A stretch of DNA of 8,710 bases from Rhodospirillaceae bacterium (GTDB lineage: Bacteria; Pseudomonadota; Alphaproteobacteria; Rhodospirillales; Magnetovibrionaceae). The translations under genes and the position numbers were made by a program. This document shows, one piece after another, positions 1 through 6,208 of the stretch. The stretch lies in the NCBI GenBank assembly GCA_002401565.1, contig NVTL01000074.1, positions 1,486 through 10,195 of the forward strand. The letters are read 5' to 3'. The stretch's first letter is position 1. Every line of letters begins with the position of its first letter. The notes below the pieces were generated by a model. The model had not been told where the DNA came from and made no database searches. It saw only the letters and a list, made by a program, of their open reading frames with translations.

Positions 1-15
1 CGGCGGACCCTTGTC

Positions 16-1344
16 ATGAGCAAAAAAAATAAACCTAAAATTTTCAAACCTCGTCCCATCTCAGGGTTTTTAGAATGGCTCCCCGAAGTCCGCTTGGTCG
101 AACTGCGCTGGATGGATGAAATCCGCGATGCGTTCGAAAGCTATGGCTTTTGTTCCATAGAAACGCCCAGCGTCGAAGAAGTCGAAGTCTTGGTCGCCAA
201 GGGCGGTGATGCGGACAAAGAAATTTACACTCTGCGCCGCTTGGCCGCAGAACCGGGCGAAGAAGACAAAGCTCGTTTGGCCCTGCATTATGACCTGACC
301 GTGCCGTTGGCGCGGTATGTGGCGCAACATGCGGGTGATTTAGTATTCCCGTTCAAACGCTATCAAATGCAACGCTGCTGGCGCGGTGAACGGCCACAGG
401 ACGGACGGCTGCGCGAATTTATGCAATGCGACATCGATGTGATTGATATGGACGAAGTGTCCATGCATTTTGATGCGGAAATTCCGGCCATTACGTTGGA
501 AATGCTGCACCGTTTGGATGTTGGCCCGGTGTGTATGCACATCAATAACCGCAAAATTTTGCAAGGTTTTTACGAAGGCTTAGGCATCGAAGACGTGGTC
601 GGTGCCATTCGCATTGCCGATAAAATGGACAAAATTGGTCCTGACGGCGTGTTGAAAGTCATGACCGAAGATTTGGGGCTGGACAAGGACGTCGCTCAAA
701 AATGTGTCGATCTGGCCAACATCAAAAGCTTTGACCTTTCCTTTGCCGATCAAGTCCGAGCCTTTGGTGTAGATAATGAGATGCTGGAAGCCGGGATTGA
801 AGAACTGATGTTCGTCATGTTGGAACTTGAGCACCTTGAAAAAGGCAGCGTCATGGCGGATCTGTCCATTGCGCGCGGCTTCGATTATTACACGGGCACG
901 GTTTACGAAGGCAAACTGGTCGATTACCCCGACTTCCCCACCATTTGTGCAGGTGGACGCTATGACAATTTGGTGGGATCGTATTCCAATAAAAAATTGC
1001 CGGGCGTGGGTATTTCCATCGGCTTTTCGCGGATTTTTTCAAAGCTGGTCAAAGAAGGCCGCATTGCCATTGGCGCAAAATGCCCCACTCATATTTTAGT
1101 CGCGTGTTTGCCGGGAACGGCGCGCAGTGAAGTTGCCGAAACGTCTCGCACGCTCCGTAATCGTGGCTTTAAAGTCGAAATGTATCACGAAGAAAAATCC
1201 TTAAAGGCGCAGATGAAATATGCGTCCCGCAAAGGCATTCCGTTTGTATGGTTCCCGCAAAATTCAGAACAGCCCAAGCATGAAGTCAAAGATATGGATA
1301 CGGGCGAACAAGTGGTCGCCGATCTTGAAACATGGTTACCGTGA
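16..1344 (+). CDS. hisS: Histidyl-tRNA synthetase (histidine--tRNA ligase), divergent form
   Basis: This cytosolic class II aminoacyl-tRNA synthetase charges tRNA-His with histidine using ATP. The 442-residue product shows motif 2 at about 121-143 (WRGERPQDGR, then REF and QCDID). The histidine-specific HisA block is at 287-298 (RGFDYYTGTVYE), followed by AGGRYDNLV at 312-320, and motif 3 is GVGISIGFSR at 330-339. The C-terminal part (about 357-442) fits the anticodon-binding domain. The substrate region reads ALHYDLTVPLARY at about 89-101, where E. coli-type enzymes carry an LRPEGT motif, so this belongs to a divergent HisRS branch starting PRPISGF. The length is slightly above the usual 420-430. 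The ATG at 16 has only a partial Shine-Dalgarno (GGCGGA at 2-7). The frame is open back to base 1, so an earlier start cannot be excluded, although the alignment with family N-termini from memory favours this one. Confidence 0.95.
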   Translation: MSKKNKPKIFKPRPISGFLEWLPEVRLVELRWMDEIRDAFESYGFCSIETPSVEEVEVLVAKGGDADKEIYTLRRLAAEPGEEDKARLALHYDLTVPLARYVAQHAGDLVFPFKRYQMQRCWRGERPQDGRLREFMQCDIDVIDMDEVSMHFDAEIPAITLEMLHRLDVGPVCMHINNRKILQGFYEGLGIEDVVGAIRIADKMDKIGPDGVLKVMTEDLGLDKDVAQKCVDLANIKSFDLSFADQVRAFGVDNEMLEAGIEELMFVMLELEHLEKGSVMADLSIARGFDYYTGTVYEGKLVDYPDFPTICAGGRYDNLVGSYSNKKLPGVGISIGFSRIFSKLVKEGRIAIGAKCPTHILVACLPGTARSEVAETSRTLRNRGFKVEMYHEEKSLKAQMKYASRKGIPFVWFPQNSEQPKHEVKDMDTGEQVVADLETWLP

Positions 1345-1361
1345 TACAATGTATAGGAAAG

Positions 1362-1389
1362 TTGTGTTTTTCAGCTGTATGAATATACT
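1362..1389 (+). promoter_or_regulatory. Candidate sigma70-type promoter for the TSUP operon
   Basis: The 90-base gap between hisS and the transporter gene contains TTGTGT at 1362-1367 and TATACT at 1384-1389, separated by 16 bases. This is a reasonable housekeeping -35/-10 pair and would place a transcript start near 1396, about 40 bases before the ATG at 1435. No hairpin terminator for hisS is visible in the gap, so readthrough from hisS is also possible. The assignment rests on pattern only. Confidence 0.35.
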
Positions 1390-1434
1390 TTAGGAATTCC
1401 AATACCAATTGATTGTTAGGCTTAAGGCAAAACG

Positions 1435-2346
1435 ATGCAGATTTACCTTCCCATCGCTGAAATCTCGGTCAATATTTTCTTGATTCTGGGTATGGGCGGT
1501 GGTGTTGGCTTTTTGTCTGGGTTGTTTGGCGTGGGCGGTGGTTTTTTGATGACGCCGCTGTTGATCTTTATTGGCATTCCCCCCGCCGTGGCCGTGGCCA
1601 CCGAAGCCAACCAAATCGTGGCGTCGTCGATATCAGGTGTTTTGGCCCATTGGAAACGCGGCAACGTTGATTTCAAAATGGGCTCGATGTTGTTGATCGG
1701 TGGTGTGGTTGGGTCAACCTTTGGTGTGTGGCTGTTCACGTACTTAAAGACTCTCGGGCAGATCGATCTGGTTATTCAGCTGTCGTATGTGGTGTTTTTG
1801 GGCGTGATTGGTGGTTTGATGCTGATCGAAAGCATCAATGCCATGCGGCGGTCTAAAACCAGCAAGCCCAAACGCAAACATCATAATTTTTTGCACGCTT
1901 TACCTTTTAAAATGCGTTTTCGCCGATCAAAGCTTTATGTATCGGCCCTGTTGCCCATCGGTATCGGCCTGTTGGTCGGTGTGTTGTCGGCGATCATGGG
2001 TGTGGGCGGCGGCTTTGTTATGGTTCCGGCGATGATTTATTTGCTGGGTATGCCCACCGCCGTGGTTGTTGGCACGTCTTTGTTTCAGATTATCTTTGTC
2101 ACCGCCAACGTCACGGTTTTGCAATCGGTGAATAACTTTTCGGTTGATGTGGTGCTGGCGGTTTTATTGTTGGTTGGTGCGGTGATTGGGGCTCAGTTTG
2201 GGGCCAAGGCCGGGGCCAAGCTTAAAGGCGAAGAACTGCGCATCTTGCTGGCCATTATGGTGCTGGGCGTGTGTGTAAAAATCGCGCTTGATCTGACCTT
2301 AACGCCCGATGACATTTATGTCCTTGGCAATACGGGGGGGCATTAA
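1435..2346 (+). CDS. TSUP family anion transporter (sulfite exporter TauE/SafE family)
   Basis: This 303-residue inner-membrane protein belongs to the TSUP/TauE-SafE family, whose studied members move sulfite, sulfoacetate or other small organosulfur and organic anions. It shows the family's internal duplication. SGLFGVGGGFLMTPLL (28-43) is echoed by SAIMGVGGGFVMVPAM (185-200), and each copy is followed by a small-residue helix (AVAVATEANQIVASSISG and AVVVGTSLFQIIF). About eight hydrophobic segments are split by a strongly basic loop at about 138-166, which should be cytoplasmic by the positive-inside rule. The start is supported by AAGG at 1424-1427, seven bases before the ATG. It is the first gene of a three-gene unit, and the next gene begins two bases after its stop. 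The substrate cannot be read from sequence; a sulfur anion is a family-level guess. The final codons run through a G7 tract (2334-2340). Confidence 0.9.
   Translation: MQIYLPIAEISVNIFLILGMGGGVGFLSGLFGVGGGFLMTPLLIFIGIPPAVAVATEANQIVASSISGVLAHWKRGNVDFKMGSMLLIGGVVGSTFGVWLFTYLKTLGQIDLVIQLSYVVFLGVIGGLMLIESINAMRRSKTSKPKRKHHNFLHALPFKMRFRRSKLYVSALLPIGIGLLVGVLSAIMGVGGGFVMVPAMIYLLGMPTAVVVGTSLFQIIFVTANVTVLQSVNNFSVDVVLAVLLLVGAVIGAQFGAKAGAKLKGEELRILLAIMVLGVCVKIALDLTLTPDDIYVLGNTGGH
2334..2340 (+). promoter_or_regulatory. G7 tract: Shine-Dalgarno for the next gene and possible -1 slippery heptamer
   Basis: Seven G residues end eight bases before the ATG at 2349, so they can act as the ribosome-binding site of the TIGR02186 gene and couple its translation to the transporter. 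In the transporter frame the tract reads as the last base of ACG followed by GGG GGG, which is the X XXY YYZ phase required for -1 frameshifting. Only the ribosome-binding role is well supported. Confidence 0.5.
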
Positions 2347-2348
2347 TC

Positions 2349-3113
2349 ATGTTGCGTTATTTTTGTCTGTTAAGCCTGACCCTGTTCGGTTTTATATCCG
2401 GCCCAGCCGTTGCCCCGGCGGTCGCGATGGATTTAGATGTTGATTTGTCCAAACCCGATGTGCGCTTGAATGTGTCTTTTAAGGGGGCCGAACTGTTGTT
2501 GTTCGGGGCCAAGGATGCGGCGGGGGATGTGATTGTTGTGGTCCGGGGACCACAACAAAATAAATCCGTACGCCTGCGTGAAAAAATTGCCGGGGTGTGG
2601 GTCAGCACCGACGAAGTCATTTTTGGCAATGCTCCGGCGTATTATGCCTTGGCGTCGTCGCGGCCGATTTATGAAATTTTGCCCGCAGCCGTTATGAAAT
2701 CTGAACGCATTGGCACGGATCATTTGGACTTGCAGATCAAAGCAAAACCCGATGGGGCCACCCAACAGACCATTCAAGATTTCACCGATGGTTTGGTGCG
2801 CATTATGATCAGAAAAGACCTGTATACAAACGAAGCGGGTGTCATTGAATTGGTGGGTAAAAAACTGTTTCGCACTGATTTGTGGTTTCCGGCGAATGTA
2901 TCTGTGGGGGAATATACCGTCAATACTTACCTGATTGCCAATGGGGTGGTTGAAACTAAAAAAACTTCGCATATTCAAGTGCACAAGGTTGGTATCGAAG
3001 CTCGTGTTTACAACTTTGCTCATGAACAAGCCTTGATTTATGGTATTTTAGCCGTCATCATCGCAGTCATATCCGGATGGACGGCAAACGCAATCTTTAA
3101 GAAAAGGGCTTAG
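2349..3113 (+). CDS. TIGR02186 family protein (secreted, single C-terminal membrane anchor), function unknown
   Basis: This 254-residue protein matches the alphaproteobacterial TIGR02186/Alph_Pro_TM family, recognised by VDLSKPDVRLNVSFKGAELLLFGA at about 31-54 together with the size and topology. A signal peptide covers about 1-26, with a likely cleavage after AVA. A beta-rich periplasmic portion follows to about 220, then one hydrophobic helix at about 228-249 and a short KKRA tail that should be cytoplasmic. The protein is thus a periplasmic domain held on the inner membrane. Its biochemical role is not known. In my recollection the family often sits beside a TauE/SafE transporter, as here, so a partner or accessory role in transport is the natural inference. 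It starts two bases after the transporter stop, and its UAG stop is followed by one codon and the next ATG in the same frame. Confidence 0.8.
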   Translation: MLRYFCLLSLTLFGFISGPAVAPAVAMDLDVDLSKPDVRLNVSFKGAELLLFGAKDAAGDVIVVVRGPQQNKSVRLREKIAGVWVSTDEVIFGNAPAYYALASSRPIYEILPAAVMKSERIGTDHLDLQIKAKPDGATQQTIQDFTDGLVRIMIRKDLYTNEAGVIELVGKKLFRTDLWFPANVSVGEYTVNTYLIANGVVETKKTSHIQVHKVGIEARVYNFAHEQALIYGILAVIIAVISGWTANAIFKKRA

Positions 3114-3116
3114 CAG

Positions 3117-3644
3117 ATGACGGAAAGTTCTTTAGAAGACACGGATACGGGCACTTTGGCAAAACCACAAACAGAACCGGACAAAGAGTTCGTTTTCTTG
3201 TGTGTTGTTGACGAAAGCCCTGAACTTAGCCGTGCTTTGCGCTTTTCAAGCCAGCGCGCCAAACACGTCGGGGGCCGCGTCGCCTTGGCTTATGTCATTG
3301 AACCTGCCGAATTCCAACATTGGATCGGTGTGGGCGAGTTGATGCAAGAAGAAGCCCGCGAAGAAGCCGAGATTTTATTAAATGCTGCCGCCGAAGAAGT
3401 CATGAAAATCACCGGCCGGGTGCCGTTGCTGTTTGTCCGTCAAGGCAATCAAGCCGCAGAACTGATCAGTTTGATCAAGGAAGAAACGGCGATCTCTTTG
3501 TTGGTTCTGGCTGCGGCGTCTGGGGATGAAGGTCCGGGGCCGTTGGTCACCTATTTAATCGAAAAAGCCGCTGACGAGTTACAGGTCCCGATCACCGTGG
3601 TGCCGGGTAATTTAACCGATGAACATATCGACGAAATTACCTAG
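3117..3644 (+). CDS. Universal stress protein (UspA domain) with altered nucleotide-binding motif
   Basis: This 175-residue protein is soluble and presumably cytosolic, with one Usp domain after a polar N-terminal extension of about 22 residues. The first strand FVFLCVVDESPELSRAL (25-41) places Asp32 where ATP-binding Usp proteins contact adenine. The last part, LLVLAAASGDEGPGP then VPITVVPG, is the usual C-terminal strand and loop. The ATP-binding signature G-2x-G-9x-G-S/T is only half kept: Gly136 and Gly139 are present, but the distal pair is Glu149-Lys150. That suggests weak or no ATP binding, as in UspA-type proteins. It is preceded by AAAAGGG at 3102-3108, eight bases before the ATG, and it ends the TSUP/TIGR02186 unit. 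Usp proteins often modulate a neighbouring transporter or enzyme; that role here is inference. Confidence 0.85.
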   Translation: MTESSLEDTDTGTLAKPQTEPDKEFVFLCVVDESPELSRALRFSSQRAKHVGGRVALAYVIEPAEFQHWIGVGELMQEEAREEAEILLNAAAEEVMKITGRVPLLFVRQGNQAAELISLIKEETAISLLVLAAASGDEGPGPLVTYLIEKAADELQVPITVVPGNLTDEHIDEIT

Positions 3645-3664
3645 TCGAAATCAGCCCTCTTAAA

Positions 3665-4396
3665 TCATTTAGATTTTATCGTTATTTTGTTACGCCGTGT
3701 CACAAGGGCATAGGTGACATTGACTGTGGCCGTGACCGTAACTTGTCCGGGCATGATCGGAACACCACCGCCGCCACCCGCAGCGGCCGCCATCAGGCGA
3801 ACGGGCTGAGGAGTGGTAATAGCCAGTTCCATGATCTTCAATACAGCCCCACGTTTAGCGCTCGATTGTGTCGCCAAGAGGTCTGCTGTGGCTTTTGCAT
3901 TTTTCATGGCATTGATGCGGGCCTGTTTTAAGAGGTTTTTTTGATCAGAATGCGTAAACCGCAAGCCGCTAAACCGGGTTGCTCCGGCTTTGATTAAATC
4001 GTCAATAAAAGCCCCAAGAATAGCCAGTTTCCGAATTTTAAAGTGTTGGGTGATCGAAGCTTGATAGCCATTCACTTTTGGCGGTTTGTTGTCTTTTGTC
4101 CGCGTATACGTTGGGGAAAGGGCGATGTTTCCCGTTTGCATATCCCACCGGGAAATTTTGTTTTTGTTCGCCACATGTAAAATACTTTTGCCAATCGCAG
4201 AAGCTTTGTTCATGGCCTGAGTTGCTTCGCCAGCGTGGGTGATGACGGAAACTTCAAGTTCGGCCATGTCCGGTGCCGCAGAACTGGTGCCAATGCCTGT
4301 GACGGTTACCATGGCTTGTTGCGCCAACGCAGGAGGCGCGGACAGGATAAAACCGCAGATAATCGCCAAAAGAAAGGCAAGGGTCGGATACTTCAT
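3665..4396 (-). CDS. SIMPL domain-containing protein (DUF541 family), exported
   Basis: This 243-residue protein has a clear signal peptide (about 1-25: MKYP, a hydrophobic core, then APPALA before QQ) and the DUF541/SIMPL fold. VTVTGIGTSSAAPDMAELEV at the mature N-terminus is the family's typical opening, and GYQASITQHFKIRKL, with a later conserved LLKQARINAMKNAKATADLL helix, matches its middle. A glycine-rich stretch (AAAAGGGGGVPIMPG) precedes the closing VTVTATVNVTYAL strand, followed by a basic tail. It should be periplasmic or outer-membrane associated. The family is named for a link to IRAK-signalling in animals, but bacterial roles are poorly defined and oxidative or envelope stress has been suggested. 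I chose the ATG at 4396 over an in-frame TTG at 4408 because the latter lies inside the ribosome-binding site. It follows the PLP enzyme by 28 bases on the same strand. Confidence 0.88.
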   Translation of the reverse strand: MKYPTLAFLLAIICGFILSAPPALAQQAMVTVTGIGTSSAAPDMAELEVSVITHAGEATQAMNKASAIGKSILHVANKNKISRWDMQTGNIALSPTYTRTKDNKPPKVNGYQASITQHFKIRKLAILGAFIDDLIKAGATRFSGLRFTHSDQKNLLKQARINAMKNAKATADLLATQSSAKRGAVLKIMELAITTPQPVRLMAAAAGGGGGVPIMPGQVTVTATVNVTYALVTRRNKITIKSK

Positions 4397-4400
4397 CGTC

Positions 4401-4406
4401 TTCTCC
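4401..4406 (-). promoter_or_regulatory. Ribosome-binding site fixing the SIMPL gene start
   Basis: On the minus strand GGAGAA lies four bases before the ATG at 4396 (six from the GGAG core). A possible TTG start at 4408 overlaps this site and has no ribosome-binding site of its own, so the start at 4396 is preferred and the signal peptide begins MKYP. Confidence 0.7.
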
Positions 4407-4424
4407 AATTTAAAAGCAGGCCTG

Positions 4425-5495
4425 TTAATCTAGCCATTCTCCAGTGGTGTGGAAATAGTCTAATTGTTTTTGATGCGGTTCAATATCATAGCCGTTTTGG
4501 GCGAGCCAGTCGTCGTTGTAATAGGTGTCCAAATAACGGTCGCCCGGATCGCAAATCAACGTCACCACTGATCCGGTTTTTCCGGCCCGTTTCATGCGCG
4601 CCATAATTTGCGCGGCGCCGTATAGGTTGGTTCCGGTGGACCCGCCAAATTTCCGGCCAAAGACTTTTTCCAAATAACGAAGGGCCGCGTATGATCCGGC
4701 GTCTGGAATACGGATCATTTCATCGACCACGTTGGCGATGAAAGACGGTTCGACCTGAGGCCGGCCAATGCCTTCGACTTGTGATCCAATGGTGCTGGTG
4801 ATGGTTTTATCGCCCGTTTTGAAATAATCGTAAAAAACCGAATTTTCGGGATCAACCACACATAACCGGGTGTCATAACCCCGGTAGCGGGTAAATCGCC
4901 CGATGGTGGCTGATGTGCCGCCGGTGCCGGCTCCGCATACGATCCAGGACGGTATCGGGTGTTCTTCGCGTTCCATCTGTTCAAAAATTGTATCGGCGAT
5001 GTTGTTGCTGCCACGCCAATCGGTGACCCGTTCGGCATAGGTGAACTGGTCCATAAAATGACCACCCGTTTGTTGGGCCAGCTTGACCGATTCGTCATGC
5101 AAAGCCGCCGGGTCATCAACCAAATGAACTTCCCCACCATAAAATTCAATCTGCATGATTTTTTTGTGGGACGTGTTTTTCGGAATCACCGCAATAAAGG
5201 GCAATTCCAGCAAGCGGGCGAAATAAGCTTCCGATACGGCGGTGCTGCCGGATGAGGCTTCGATGATGGTGGTATCGGGACCAATCCAGCCATTGCAAAT
5301 CGCATATAAAAACAAAGACCGGGCCAGACGGTGCTTAAGGCTGCCCGTTGGGTGAATAGATTCGTCTTTTAAATACAGCGGAATGCCAGCAAGACCCGGA
5401 ATGTCCAAACGAAACAGGTGGGTGTCCGATGATCGATTAAAGTCAGCGTTGATTTTACAGACCGCCTTGGCGACCCATTTTCTTGAAATATCCAT
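4425..5495 (-). CDS. PLP-dependent cysteine synthase family protein, Cds1-like (putative L-cysteine desulfhydrase)
   Basis: This 356-residue cytosolic protein is a fold-type II PLP enzyme. Lys54 in HPTGSLKHR is the expected PLP Schiff-base lysine. The substrate loop is EASSGSTAVSEAYF (79-92), the phosphate-cradling glycine loop is GAGTGGTSATIG (188-199), and CDPGDRYLDT (315-324) matches the family's C-terminal cofactor-contacting block. The overall pattern, including KDESIHPTGSLKHRLARSLF and the N-terminal RSSDTHL, resembles proteins related to mycobacterial Cds1. Cds1 breaks L-cysteine into sulfide, pyruvate and ammonia rather than making cysteine. CysK-type synthases have TSGNTG where this has SSGSTA, so the asparagine is replaced by Ser84. 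The gene starts 23 bases after the phoB stop, with only a weak ribosome-binding site, and precedes the SIMPL gene. Family membership is sure; desulfhydrase versus synthase is a judgement from resemblance. Confidence 0.85.
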   Translation of the reverse strand: MDISRKWVAKAVCKINADFNRSSDTHLFRLDIPGLAGIPLYLKDESIHPTGSLKHRLARSLFLYAICNGWIGPDTTIIEASSGSTAVSEAYFARLLELPFIAVIPKNTSHKKIMQIEFYGGEVHLVDDPAALHDESVKLAQQTGGHFMDQFTYAERVTDWRGSNNIADTIFEQMEREEHPIPSWIVCGAGTGGTSATIGRFTRYRGYDTRLCVVDPENSVFYDYFKTGDKTITSTIGSQVEGIGRPQVEPSFIANVVDEMIRIPDAGSYAALRYLEKVFGRKFGGSTGTNLYGAAQIMARMKRAGKTGSVVTLICDPGDRYLDTYYNDDWLAQNGYDIEPHQKQLDYFHTTGEWLD

Positions 5496-5518
5496 GCTGG
5501 AGTATTCTAATTTGCACG

Positions 5519-6205
5519 TTATTTGTCAACATCAATAGCATAGCCTTCGCCGCGGATTGTGCGGATAAGATCTTTGCCACCGTCATTATTCAGGGCTTTG
5601 CGAAGCCTGCGAATATGCACATCCACGGTGCGGTCTTCGACATACACGTCGCGGCCCCACACTAAATCCAACAAGCGATCACGGGAAAAGACCCGGCCGG
5701 GCTTGCTGATGAGGGTCTTTAGCAATTTGTATTCAATTGGTCCTAAATGAATACCCTTGCCATTTCGGCTGACCTTGTGTTGGGCCAAATCCATGGATAT
5801 ATCGGCGTATTCAAGTCTTTCATGGCTCATGGATGGATTGGCGCGGCGCAACAGGCCTTTAACACGGGCAACCACTTCGCGGGGGCTGTAGGGCTTAACC
5901 ACATAATCATCTGCCCCGGTTTCGATGCCGCGCACCCGGTCTTCTTCTTCGCCGCGAGCGGTCAGCATTAAAATGGGAATATCACGGGTGGTGGCGATAT
6001 TGCGCAATTGGCGACAGACTTCGATACCGCTCAAACCCGGCAGCATCCAATCTAAAACAATCGCATCGGGAATGCTTTCGCCCGCCATCATCAGGCCTTC
6101 TTCGCCATTGTTCGCGATCATGATGCGAAATCCCGCAGATTCAAGATTGTAAGACAGCATTTCCGCCTGAGCGGGCTCGTCTTCGACAATCAATACCGTA
6201 TGCAT
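5519..6205 (-). CDS. phoB: Phosphate regulon response regulator PhoB (OmpR/PhoB class)
   Basis: This 228-residue two-domain transcription factor is phosphorylated by PhoR under phosphate limitation and then binds pho boxes to activate transport and scavenging genes. The receiver domain (about 1-120) has the acidic pair Glu8-Asp9, phospho-acceptor Asp52 in LDWMLPG, Thr82 and Lys104 in VVKPY. The winged-helix domain (about 130-226) carries LGPIEYKLLKTLISKPGRVF, then DRTVDVHIRRLRKAL and the wing IRTIRGEGYAI. The length is the family norm. The ATG lies three bases after the phoU stop, and GAGG in the end of phoU gives an eight-base spacing. Its position after pstA-pstB-phoU makes PhoB a certain assignment. 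No phoR follows it; the PhoR kinase gene is not in this window. Confidence 0.97.
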   Translation of the reverse strand: MHTVLIVEDEPAQAEMLSYNLESAGFRIMIANNGEEGLMMAGESIPDAIVLDWMLPGLSGIEVCRQLRNIATTRDIPILMLTARGEEEDRVRGIETGADDYVVKPYSPREVVARVKGLLRRANPSMSHERLEYADISMDLAQHKVSRNGKGIHLGPIEYKLLKTLISKPGRVFSRDRLLDLVWGRDVYVEDRTVDVHIRRLRKALNNDGGKDLIRTIRGEGYAIDVDK

Positions 6206-6208
6206 GAC

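Noticed and set aside
2433..3029. A 198-codon open frame on the minus strand, antisense to the TIGR02186 gene
   Set aside because: It has no recognisable domain, no ribosome-binding site that I can see, and lies wholly over a gene whose product has a signal peptide, membrane helix and family motifs.
3662..3676. Inverted repeat AAATC-ATTTA-GATTT at the convergent gene ends, a possible bidirectional terminator
   Set aside because: The stem is only five mostly A-T pairs and part of it codes for the end of the SIMPL protein. It is too weak to call a terminator.
4235..4606. A 123-codon plus-strand open frame spanning the SIMPL / PLP-enzyme junction
   Set aside because: The translation is rich in Arg and Cys without domain signals and overlaps two convincing minus-strand genes.
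5496..5518. A terminator or promoter in the gap between phoB and the PLP-enzyme gene
   Set aside because: The 23 bases show no hairpin with a T run and no credible -35/-10 pair, so no feature is called.
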